Shown piece after piece: positions 37,770-45,026 of a stretch of DNA of 64,000 nt (its first letter is position 1; every line of letters starts with the position of its first letter). This DNA comes from an uncultured Bacteroidota bacterium (GTDB lineage Bacteria > Bacteroidota > Bacteroidia > Bacteroidales > SZUA-534). The position numbers and the translations under genes were made by a program. The notes under the pieces were generated by a model that saw only the letters and a program-made list of their open reading frames with translations, was not told the origin of the DNA and searched no databases. The stretch is from positions 28,599 through 92,598 of the forward strand of contig CAMHPA010000005.1 of the NCBI GenBank assembly GCA_946186925.1, in the 5' to 3' direction.

Positions 37770-37777
37770 CAAAAATA
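37770..37777 (-). promoter_or_regulatory. Probable -7 box of the GH31 gene (TATTTTTG)
   Basis: An exact TAnnTTTG match on the minus strand, 16 nt before the GH31 ATG. It is divergent from the glmM promoter about 50 nt away. No clean -33 box. Confidence 0.55.
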
Positions 37778-37824
37778 GAAAAATGTATAAGCGAAAACAT
37801 CTGTGGCGGCTTGATGGTTGAAAA

Positions 37825-37857
37825 TTTGTCGGTTCCAAACAAAAAAGTCTATTTTTG
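37825..37857 (+). promoter_or_regulatory. Promoter of the glmM-ruvX-def operon
   Basis: TTTG (37825-37828), 21 nt, then TATTTTTG (37850-37857) matches the Bacteroidota housekeeping consensus closely. The ATG of glmM is 34 nt downstream. Confidence 0.8.
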
Positions 37858-37891
37858 CACGTCTTTAAAAACGCATATAAATTTAATAAAT

Positions 37892-39286
37892 ATGAGCCTT
37901 ATAAAATCAATTTCAGGAATCCGAGGAACCATCGGAGACAAGGTGGGCGAGAGTTTGAGCCCAATCGACATCGTAAAATTCACTGCCGCCTACTCGCAGT
38001 GGGTGAAGGAGCAGAACGCAGGAAAAAGCCGCTTGCGCATTGTCGTTGGCCGCGATGCCCGCATTTCGGGCACAATGGTGTCGCACATTGTTCTGGGCAC
38101 GCTCGTGAGTATGGGTATGGATGTTATCGACATCGACCTTGCCACTACGCCGACAACCGAACTTGCTGTTACTCACCACAATGCCGATGGCGGACTGATT
38201 CTGACTGCCAGCCACAACCCCAAGCAGTGGAACGCTTTGAAGTTGCTCAACCGCAACGGTGAGTTTTTAAGCGCCGCCGATGGTAACCGAGTTCTCGAAA
38301 TTGCTGAAAAAGAGTTATATACATTCGTTGATGTCGATTCGTTGGGCCATATTGAGCAAGACCTGACGTTCAACGCCAAGCACGTTGCGCAAGTGGTTGA
38401 TTTACCGCTTGTTGACGTTGAGGCTATCCGCAAGGCGAATTTCAAAGTGGTTTTCGATTCAATCAATTCGGTTGGCGGACTCATTCTGCCCGAACTGTTT
38501 AAGGCTTTGGGAGTTACCAACGTTGTCGGCTTGAACACAGAGCCGACTGGCAATTTCTTCCACACGCCCGAGCCGCTACCCGAGAATCTGGGGCAGATTT
38601 CGGCTGCAATGTGTGAGCAGAAGGCCGATGTGGGCTTTGTTGTTGACCCCGATGTTGACCGTCTGGCCATTGTTTGCGAGGACGGCTCGATGTTTGGCGA
38701 GGAGTACACGCTGGTGTCGGTGGCCGACTACGTGCTGAGCCACACCAAGGGCAACACTGTTTCGAACCTGTCGAGCACACGTGCTTTGCGCGACGTGACC
38801 GAGCAGCGCGGCGGACAATATTCGGCTGCAGCGGTGGGAGAGGTGAATGTTGTTGCTAAAATGAAGGAAACCAATGCAATAATCGGTGGCGAAGGCAACG
38901 GCGGAGTCATTTATCCCGAATTGCACTACGGCCGCGACGCACTGGTCGGCATTGCTCTGTTCCTGACGCATCTGGCTAAAAGTCAGTGCAAAACATCGGA
39001 GTTGCGCGCCAAATATCCTGCTTATTTCATATCGAAAAATAAAATCCAACTCACACCAGCAGTGAATGTTGACGCCGTGTTGGCTGAAATGAAGAAACGC
39101 TATGCAAATGAGCGAGTTAACGATATAGATGGTGTGAAAATCGACTTCCCGACCGAGTGGGTTCATCTGCGCAAGTCGAACACCGAGCCGATTATCCGCA
39201 TCTACGCCGAGAGCAAAAACGAGCAGTCGGCCGATGCATTGGCTCAACGTATAATGGCTGAAATCAAACAAATAGCAGGAATCTAA
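37892..39286 (+). CDS. glmM: Phosphoglucosamine mutase / phosphohexomutase
   Basis: The 464-residue enzyme interconverts hexosamine 6- and 1-phosphates on the way to UDP-GlcNAc. The start is ATG 37892 (MSLIKSISGIRGTIGDKVGE), since the 27 codons before it lie in the promoter. The phosphoserine loop TASHNPKQWNALK, metal loop VDPDVDRLAIV, sugar loop GEGNGGVIYPELHYGRDA and phosphate loop RKSNTEPIIRIYAES are all present. GlmM and phosphomannomutase are close relatives; the phosphohexomutase assignment is firm, the exact substrate less so. ruvX begins at the nucleotide after its stop. Confidence 0.9.
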   Translation: MSLIKSISGIRGTIGDKVGESLSPIDIVKFTAAYSQWVKEQNAGKSRLRIVVGRDARISGTMVSHIVLGTLVSMGMDVIDIDLATTPTTELAVTHHNADGGLILTASHNPKQWNALKLLNRNGEFLSAADGNRVLEIAEKELYTFVDVDSLGHIEQDLTFNAKHVAQVVDLPLVDVEAIRKANFKVVFDSINSVGGLILPELFKALGVTNVVGLNTEPTGNFFHTPEPLPENLGQISAAMCEQKADVGFVVDPDVDRLAIVCEDGSMFGEEYTLVSVADYVLSHTKGNTVSNLSSTRALRDVTEQRGGQYSAAAVGEVNVVAKMKETNAIIGGEGNGGVIYPELHYGRDALVGIALFLTHLAKSQCKTSELRAKYPAYFISKNKIQLTPAVNVDAVLAEMKKRYANERVNDIDGVKIDFPTEWVHLRKSNTEPIIRIYAESKNEQSADALAQRIMAEIKQIAGI

Positions 39287-39706
39287 TTGGGACGGATACT
39301 AGCCATCGACTATGGCCGCAAACGCTGCGGAATTGCTGTGACCGACACGCTGCAAATCATTGCCACAGGCTTGAAAACCGTGCCAGCAGCCGAACTGATG
39401 GATTTTCTGAAGCAGTACACGCAAAAGGAGCAGGTTGATACGTTTGTCGTCGGATATGCAAAACAAATGGATGCAACCGATTCTGAATCAATGCAGTATA
39501 TTCGTCCGTTTGTCAAAAAACTTGCAGAAGTTTTCCCGCAAACGCCAGTCGAGATGATTGATGAGCGGTTTACATCGAAAATCGCCTTCCAATCGATGAT
39601 TGACGGCGGCCTGAAAAAGAAACAAAGGCAGGATAAAGCATTGATTGACACCGTGAGTGCGACAATCATCCTGCAATCGTATATGGAACAAAAACAACGA
39701 AAATGA
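39287..39706 (+). CDS. ruvX: Putative pre-16S rRNA nuclease / Holliday junction resolvase RuvX (YqgF)
   Basis: The 139-residue RNase H-fold protein has the first catalytic Asp in ILAIDYGRKRCGIAV, the Glu-bearing strand near VEMIDERFTSKIA and the last Asp near KKKQRQDKALIDTVSA. It uses a TTG start placed immediately after the glmM stop, which implies translation coupled to glmM. Homologues process the 5' end of 16S rRNA. Its stop overlaps the def start (ATGA). Confidence 0.93.
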   Translation: MGRILAIDYGRKRCGIAVTDTLQIIATGLKTVPAAELMDFLKQYTQKEQVDTFVVGYAKQMDATDSESMQYIRPFVKKLAEVFPQTPVEMIDERFTSKIAFQSMIDGGLKKKQRQDKALIDTVSATIILQSYMEQKQRK

Positions 39707-40260
39707 TACTACCGATAACAGTTTACGGCAATCCGATTCTGCGCAAGAAAGCGCAGCCAGTGACCAAAGACCAAGAAGGTCTTAAAGAGTTGATAGCCAA
39801 TATGTACGATACTTTGGCAGCCGCCGAGGGCGTTGGTTTGGCCGCGCCGCAAGTGGGGCAGAGTCTGCGTTTGGTTATAATTGACGCAACACCTTTTGCC
39901 GATGACGAGCCTGCCTGCAAGGATTTCAAGCGTACGCTCATCAATCCTGAAATTCTGGATTTTCCAACAGATGAGGAAGTTAAGTTCAACGAAGGTTGCT
40001 TGAGTCTGCCAGGAATCAGCGAGGATGTCTGGCGTCCCGACAAGGTTGAAATCCGCTATCTTGACGAGAATTTTGTTGAGCATCAGGAAGTTTGGGACGG
40101 TATGCGCGCCCGCATCTCGCAGCACGAACTTGACCATCTCGACGGCAAAGTCTTCACCGACCACATTTCACCAATCCGCCGTCGGATGCTTGGCGGCAAA
40201 CTTAACGCAATGATTAAGGGTAAGGCGACAGCGAGATATAAGATTTTGAATAATAAGTAG
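39703..40260 (+). CDS. def: Peptide deformylase
   Basis: The 185-residue enzyme removes the formyl group from nascent N-terminal methionine. All three motifs are present: GVGLAAPQVGQSLR (motif 1), EGCLSLPGI with the metal-binding Cys (motif 2) and the HELDH metal site in RISQHELDHLDGKVF (motif 3). Length is normal. Its ATG overlaps the ruvX stop by four bases. A strong terminator follows at 40263-40297. Confidence 0.97.
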   Translation: MILPITVYGNPILRKKAQPVTKDQEGLKELIANMYDTLAAAEGVGLAAPQVGQSLRLVIIDATPFADDEPACKDFKRTLINPEILDFPTDEEVKFNEGCLSLPGISEDVWRPDKVEIRYLDENFVEHQEVWDGMRARISQHELDHLDGKVFTDHISPIRRRMLGGKLNAMIKGKATARYKILNNK

Positions 40261-40262
40261 AT

Positions 40263-40297
40263 AAAAATGGGGTTGAGGTTCAATCCCATTTTTATTT
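40263..40297 (+). terminator. Bidirectional terminator between def and the ferredoxin-type gene
   Basis: TGGGGTTGA pairs with TCAATCCCA (one G-T), flanked by an A-run on the left and a T-run on the right. It works for both converging units. Confidence 0.85.
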
Positions 40298-40324
40298 TGA
40301 TTTCAAAGGGTAAAAAACTAATTG

Positions 40325-41128
40325 TCAATTAGATTCGTGACTCGTTTGTTGCGAATCTTTTTTTTTCCCGTAATAATACCGCCCTTTTCCAACCGACTGT
40401 TTTCCATACTCGATGGCCGTTTGCGGGCAGCGGTGCAGGCAACTCAGGCATTGCGTGCAGTTGTTGGCCCAGACGGGGCAGCCGTTTTCAAGCCTGATGT
40501 TGTGGGTTGGGCAGTTTTTGACGCAGATGCCGCACCCGATGCACTTGTCGGTGGTGCGGAAAGGCTTGCTGTTCATTGCAAAACGGCAGAAAAGCGGGTA
40601 GATGATGCGCGATTTCAAAAATTGCTGTCTTTTTTGCAGATAGCAGTCGATGGGTGAGTCCGACTCGATGGCCACCATAATTTTATCAAGCGTGCCAACG
40701 GCTTCGGTCGTTTTTTTCTGTTCAAGTTCGGCGGGGTCGGCGTCGAAGCCAGGGAAAACCACGTAGGTGTTGGGCATTTGCACCGAGTAGATGTGGCGGC
40801 ACAGCCAGCCCTTGCGGCGGAAAAGTTTCAGCAACATTCGGTTGGTCAGACCGCAGTCGTCTCCACAGGTTAGAATGCAGTAAATCAGTTGGTTGCAATA
40901 GCCACTGACGGACATTTTCTTAATGAATTGGCGCACAATCCACGGAATGCCCCACGAGTGAACGGGAAAAACAAATCCCAACCGCTCGCCTTCCGAAAGA
41001 CTGAAATTCAGACTGTTGCCGCCAACCACGGCGTCGGCCATATCGGTCAGGCGGTTGTCGCCGAAGCGTGCCGCCACTGTTTGCGCAACCCACATTGAGT
41101 TGCCCGTTCCCGAAAAATAGCAAATCAT
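40325..41128 (-). CDS. EFR1-type flavodoxin/ferredoxin fusion protein
   Basis: The 267-residue protein joins an N-terminal flavodoxin-like domain (YFSGTGNSMWVAQ FMN loop; PVHSWGIPWIV) with two C-terminal 4Fe-4S cluster motifs, CIGCGICVKNCP and CTQCLSCLHRCP. It probably moves electrons between a flavin and iron-sulfur carriers in an anaerobe; partner unknown. The neighbours (PH-like membrane protein and GH5 upstream, 29 nt from the former) do not point to a pathway. The family is common in gut Bacteroidota and Clostridia. Confidence 0.9.
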   Translation of the reverse strand: MICYFSGTGNSMWVAQTVAARFGDNRLTDMADAVVGGNSLNFSLSEGERLGFVFPVHSWGIPWIVRQFIKKMSVSGYCNQLIYCILTCGDDCGLTNRMLLKLFRRKGWLCRHIYSVQMPNTYVVFPGFDADPAELEQKKTTEAVGTLDKIMVAIESDSPIDCYLQKRQQFLKSRIIYPLFCRFAMNSKPFRTTDKCIGCGICVKNCPTHNIRLENGCPVWANNCTQCLSCLHRCPQTAIEYGKQSVGKGRYYYGKKKDSQQTSHESN

Positions 41129-41157
41129 TCTATGCTGAAAATGAGTGGTTTGCGCAC

Positions 41158-41628
41158 TTAAATCATATCAATGTTGCGCTCAAGGCAGTTGTCCACAATC
41201 TGTTTGTGCAGCACGTTGTAGTCCTCGTACGACACGCCCATAATGTCGAAAACCTTGGTTTTGCTCGAGTAGTCGGTTGTGATTTTCAGGTGCTCGCGGG
41301 TGATTTCGATTTTCTCGATGTCTTCCCAGCAGAACTTGCGGCGCGGAATGAACCACGCGTTTTTAACCTTTATCGAACTTTCCGACAGACGGATGAATTT
41401 CTTTGCAAACGAAGGTAAGTGCCTGAACGAGAAGAAGAAAGCCAGTCCGCCGACAACTATGTTCAGCACGCCGCTTGCGAGTGCCGCCCAATTGCCAGCG
41501 AAACCCACTGCGCACCAAATGCCTACGCCAATCAGCGCAACGCCCGAAACCATTGTCATAACGCGTGTTTTCGGCGACAGCACGTGATGAATGTAGTTCA
41601 AGTTTACGTAAAGAAGTTCTTTTGCCAT
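41158..41628 (-). CDS. Membrane protein with PH-like domain
   Basis: The 156-residue protein has two membrane helices (about 24-45 and 50-72). The C-terminal half reads as a bacterial PH-like beta domain (IRLSESSIKVKNAWF, CWEDIEKIEITREHLKI). No catalytic motif is seen. It follows GH5 by 26 nt and precedes the flavodoxin/ferredoxin gene by 29 nt, so it may be co-transcribed with both. Function unknown. Confidence 0.7.
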   Translation of the reverse strand: MAKELLYVNLNYIHHVLSPKTRVMTMVSGVALIGVGIWCAVGFAGNWAALASGVLNIVVGGLAFFFSFRHLPSFAKKFIRLSESSIKVKNAWFIPRRKFCWEDIEKIEITREHLKITTDYSSKTKVFDIMGVSYEDYNVLHKQIVDNCLERNIDMI

Positions 41629-41654
41629 AGTTTATAGTTTTAAAGTTCTTATTT

Positions 41655-42614
41655 TCATTTGTTTAACTCCAATATTTTCTGCCGAGTCAATTTGCCGCAT
41701 GCCGACAGGTCATAAATTTGCCAATTGCCTGTAAAACTAGCCATTGGCTGTAGCATAGCGCAAGTTTCATCGTTTGATGTTATCGACCACGCCACCCAGC
41801 TTATTTTATTGGTTTCACACCAGTCAATCCACCGATTCCATTCATCGCTATTAATCGGACCTCTGCCATTGGCTTCGCAGCAACCAGATTCTGAGATAAA
41901 TAGAGGTAAATTGTTTGCTAGCGCACTGTCGCAGCGGTTTCGTAACCATTGTTTATGAGTGGCTGCATAGAAGTGCATTGCATACATAATATTCTCGCGA
42001 CCTTCAATCGTTTTTTCTGCAACAATGTTGACATCCTGATTCCAATGTGGACTACCAACCAAAATTACATTCGGGCTGTGAGTACGGATGGTGTCGATAA
42101 TCTGTTCGGCATAGTCGCGTACGGCGTCCCACGATTGGAAGACGGGCTCATTGAATATTTCCCAAATGATGTTCGGGCAATCGGCGTATCGGCTTGCCAT
42201 TGAGCCGAAAAACTGTTTGGCTTCGGCTGTGTGTATCCCGTGCGCGTGCCAGTCAACAATCACGTAAATGCCTGATTTTATGGCACCCTCAATGATCGAA
42301 TCAACCATTGCGATTGATTTTTCGGGATTGGACAAGTAGGCGCCTCTTGGTTCAACACCCATTGCCGCCCGCACCACCGAGCAGTGCCAGTCGTTGTGCA
42401 GCCAATTCACACTTTCGGTGTTGTAATATTGCTGCCACCAGTTCGACCATCCGTAGCTTACGCCGCGCAGCACTACAGTATCGCCGTTGGTGTTTGTCAG
42501 AAACCGACCTTTCACAATAAGTGGTTGGCAACCAGTTGCTTGTTGTTTGTTACCACATCCAGCCAATAAAATTGCAATTCCAATGGTTGCCAATATTTTA
42601 TCTGCAAGTTTCAT
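41655..42614 (-). CDS. GH5 glycoside hydrolase, endo-beta-glucanase/mannanase type, lipoprotein
   Basis: The 319-residue lipoprotein (lipobox ending ILLAGC) is a single TIM barrel. The acid/base Glu is in NIIWEIFNEPVF and the nucleophile Glu in LPLFISESGCC; VIVDWHAHG and YAMHFYAATHKQW are further GH5 marks. It looks like the cellulase-type subfamily 2, from the spacing and the WEIFNEP motif. It has no binding module. It is the only endo-acting backbone enzyme in the window and lies apart from the main glycan region, so a link to that region is uncertain. An 8-nt-type patch (42621-42644) lies in its leader. Confidence 0.9.
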   Translation of the reverse strand: MKLADKILATIGIAILLAGCGNKQQATGCQPLIVKGRFLTNTNGDTVVLRGVSYGWSNWWQQYYNTESVNWLHNDWHCSVVRAAMGVEPRGAYLSNPEKSIAMVDSIIEGAIKSGIYVIVDWHAHGIHTAEAKQFFGSMASRYADCPNIIWEIFNEPVFQSWDAVRDYAEQIIDTIRTHSPNVILVGSPHWNQDVNIVAEKTIEGRENIMYAMHFYAATHKQWLRNRCDSALANNLPLFISESGCCEANGRGPINSDEWNRWIDWCETNKISWVAWSITSNDETCAMLQPMASFTGNWQIYDLSACGKLTRQKILELNK

Positions 42615-42620
42615 CCTTTT

Positions 42621-42644
42621 TATTTAGTCGTTTAAATATTTAAT
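42621..42644. repeat. Short 8-nt periodic patch upstream of GH5
   Basis: ATTTAGTC, GTTTAAAT and ATTTAATT keep an 8-nt phase just beyond the GH5 ATG. They resemble units in the GH97 and GH43 leaders, but three AT-rich units could arise by chance. Confidence 0.4.
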
Positions 42645-42698
42645 TGATAGTTATTTGGCATATTTTAGATTGATTGATTCATCAGTTTGCCGATAATT

Positions 42699-43544
42699 TT
42701 ACTTTTTCTTCGTTTCGCTAGCCTTTGCCTCTTTCGGTTTCCTGAAAAAGAACAGCCAAACGCCAAGCGCGATGAACGGCAAACTCAACAGTTGCCCCAT
42801 ATCGAGCGCCATTGCCTCTTCAAACTCTTCCTGCACTTCCTTACCGAACTCAATGAAGAATCGCGCCGAAAAGACGAGAATCAGGAACAGCCCGAAAATC
42901 TTGCCGTTGACAAGGCTGCCGAAATTCTTGTGGTAGTACCACAGCAGAACGCCGAAAATTATCAGGTAGCAGATGGCCTCGTAGAGTTGCGACGGGTGTC
43001 GCGGCAGCATATCAACTCGTTGAAACACAATGCCCCAGTCGCTTTGCGTGGGCTGCCCAACAATTTCTGAATTCATAAAGTTGCCGAAGCGGATAAACAC
43101 GCCGACCAGCGGAACGGGCATTACCAGGCGGTCGGCAATCCAAAGGTATTCAACCTTGTAGCGGCGGCAGAAAAAGTATAGCGCCGCCAGAATGCCGATG
43201 GCGCCACCGTGACTTGCAAGTCCTTGATATCCAATAAACTTCCAACTGCCGTCGGCCATTTGTTTTATCGGCAGCAGCATTTCGGTTATGTGGTGCAGGT
43301 AGTAGCCAGGCTCGTAGAACAGGCAGTGGCCCACGCGCGCGCCGATTATCAGGCCGATAATGATGAACCACGTGAACTTGTCGATGAACTCGCGCGGCTT
43401 GCCTTCGCGCATTACCAACTTATTGATAATGAAGTAGGCAGCCACCAATCCAGCCACATACAGAATTGAGTAGTAGCGGAAATCAATGTTGCCGATTGAA
43501 AACCAAATCGGGTCGGGATTCCAGATGATTGACAAAAGAGTCAT
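42699..43544 (-). CDS. lgt: Prolipoprotein diacylglyceryl transferase
   Basis: The 281-residue inner-membrane enzyme attaches diacylglycerol to the lipobox Cys of prelipoproteins, the first step of lipoprotein maturation. It has about seven membrane helices and the family signatures GARVGHCLFYEP, LASHGGAIG and FIRFGNFMNSEIVGQPT, with a Lys-rich C-terminus. The many lipoproteins of this window would be its substrates. It is 24 nt behind a C1 peptidase gene and probably in the operon that begins at the Wza-type gene. Confidence 0.96.
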   Translation of the reverse strand: MTLLSIIWNPDPIWFSIGNIDFRYYSILYVAGLVAAYFIINKLVMREGKPREFIDKFTWFIIIGLIIGARVGHCLFYEPGYYLHHITEMLLPIKQMADGSWKFIGYQGLASHGGAIGILAALYFFCRRYKVEYLWIADRLVMPVPLVGVFIRFGNFMNSEIVGQPTQSDWGIVFQRVDMLPRHPSQLYEAICYLIIFGVLLWYYHKNFGSLVNGKIFGLFLILVFSARFFIEFGKEVQEEFEEAMALDMGQLLSLPFIALGVWLFFFRKPKEAKASETKKK

Positions 43545-43568
43545 TCGGTGTTGTTTGTGTGTTATCTA

Positions 43569-44768
43569 TCAGAGTTTCAGTTTTTTCTTAATGCTCGACG
43601 GAACGGCGTTCTTGTGCACAATCACGGTCAGCGTCTTGTAGCGGTAGAAATTTTCCGACATATAAACGTATCCGTCGAACGGGTTTGTGGTGTCCCACGA
43701 GTTTTTCACCTTGAAGTAGCGAGTGCCGTTTTTGTCTGTCAGATAGCCAGTTATGTGCATTCCGTGGTCATCGGTGGTCTCAAAATTGTCGAAAGCCGCC
43801 TGACGCATTTCTGCGGTGATGGCCTTTTCGGGCACCACTTCGTTGAACAGTTTCGATTTTTTCTTCTTGCCGTCCTGATTGAATCTCTTGCGGTCGGTGC
43901 CCTGCATATCTTCCTCGCTCAAGTCGGGCACAATGGCGATTCCGTCGTTCCACGAGAATCCTTTTTCCGAAACGTCGCCGCCCCAGAGCACGGTGTAGCC
44001 GTTGTCAAGAGCGCTGAACGCGATGTCGGTCAGTTCGTCGAGCGACACATTGCAAACCTCGCCCAGTTCCCAGTTGTCCTCAACTTCCATAATGAACCGC
44101 GAGTAAAGCGGGTGGTGCGTGAGCGATGTAAACTCGATGTAATCTTCCGATTTGATTCCCAACTTGTCGCGGAATTCAATCGGTGTGTATTTTTTGCCAT
44201 CATATTCAAACGATTCGGGAATCTCGCCAAGGTAGGCGGTCAGAATGCCGTCGAAACCCGAAAGCCACGCGGTCGAGAGTTTCCCGTTCGGATTCTCGAT
44301 GATGGCCTCGATGTAAGCCTTCAGCGCCGCGTCCATTTCGTTGTTCATATGCTTGTCCGACCCGTAGTTGAGCCCGTTGTAAGCCGATTGCGGAACAATT
44401 CCGTACTCGCTGATGCGGTTGAAAACGTTGCAGCCTTCAGCGCCAGCGCCGAATTTCTTCGAGCCGTTCCAGCGCACATAGTCGATGGCGCGGTTGTGGT
44501 AGTCGCGGTTCACAATGAACATTTCGGCCAGGTCGTACTCGCCTTTTTTCTCGCGCAGCAGTTCCGACTCAATGAACGAAAGTCCCGAAAACGACCAGCA
44601 AGTGCCTGATTTATACTGATTTTTAACCGAAGTTGTCGGCAGGTCAACCTTTATTTCAAAGTTGTAAATCGAGTCGATTTTTGCCTTCTCTTGTGCCGCT
44701 GCCTCTGTTGCCCCGATTCCAGCAACCAATGTCAGAGCGGCCGTGGTGTAAAGTTGTAATGGTTTCAT
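43569..44768 (-). CDS. C1-family cysteine peptidase (bleomycin hydrolase/PepC-like), exported
   Basis: The 399-residue protein has a signal peptide (about residues 1-25) followed by the papain-like catalytic domain. Cys lies in YKSGTCWSFSGLSF, His in DDHGMHITGYL and Asn in FKVKNSWDTTN. The large insert between Cys and His fits the PepC/bleomycin-hydrolase branch. An exported form is typical of Bacteroidales and differs from the cytosolic enzymes of other phyla. It probably trims peptides in the periplasm. It lies 17 nt behind the small membrane protein gene. Confidence 0.92.
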   Translation of the reverse strand: MKPLQLYTTAALTLVAGIGATEAAAQEKAKIDSIYNFEIKVDLPTTSVKNQYKSGTCWSFSGLSFIESELLREKKGEYDLAEMFIVNRDYHNRAIDYVRWNGSKKFGAGAEGCNVFNRISEYGIVPQSAYNGLNYGSDKHMNNEMDAALKAYIEAIIENPNGKLSTAWLSGFDGILTAYLGEIPESFEYDGKKYTPIEFRDKLGIKSEDYIEFTSLTHHPLYSRFIMEVEDNWELGEVCNVSLDELTDIAFSALDNGYTVLWGGDVSEKGFSWNDGIAIVPDLSEEDMQGTDRKRFNQDGKKKKSKLFNEVVPEKAITAEMRQAAFDNFETTDDHGMHITGYLTDKNGTRYFKVKNSWDTTNPFDGYVYMSENFYRYKTLTVIVHKNAVPSSIKKKLKL

Positions 44769-44785
44769 TTAGTGATATTTATTGG

Positions 44786-45022
44786 TTAAATTGATGCGTT
44801 GTCTATTTTCAGATTGGCGAATTTGCTGTTCTCTTTTTCCCACGCCTTTTTCTGTTCGAGCACGTCCATTGCCTTCACGCACATAATGCCGCGTTTCTTC
44901 ATTTCCTTGTTGTGCCCGACGTGCGTTTCGGGAAATGGTTTCTTTCTGAAAATCAGATTGAAAGCCAGTCCAATCAAGGCTATTCCGACAATGGCCAAAG
45001 TGAGCATTAAGGTTGCGAACAT
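44786..45022 (-). CDS. Small single-pass membrane protein, unknown function
   Basis: The 78-residue protein has one N-terminal membrane helix (LMLTLAIVGIALIGLAFNLIF), then a charged cytosolic part with two Cys/His-containing patches (ETHVGHNKEMKKRGIMCV). It starts 4 nt after the BY-kinase stop and ends 17 nt before the C1 peptidase gene. Such genes recur in Bacteroidales beside lipoprotein or envelope genes, but no role is known. Confidence 0.7.
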   Translation of the reverse strand: MFATLMLTLAIVGIALIGLAFNLIFRKKPFPETHVGHNKEMKKRGIMCVKAMDVLEQKKAWEKENSKFANLKIDNASI

Positions 45023-45026
45023 AGTT

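Noticed and set aside
43548..44609. A 353-codon plus-strand open frame opposite the C1 peptidase gene.
   Set aside because: Antisense shadow; the peptidase motifs on the minus strand are complete.
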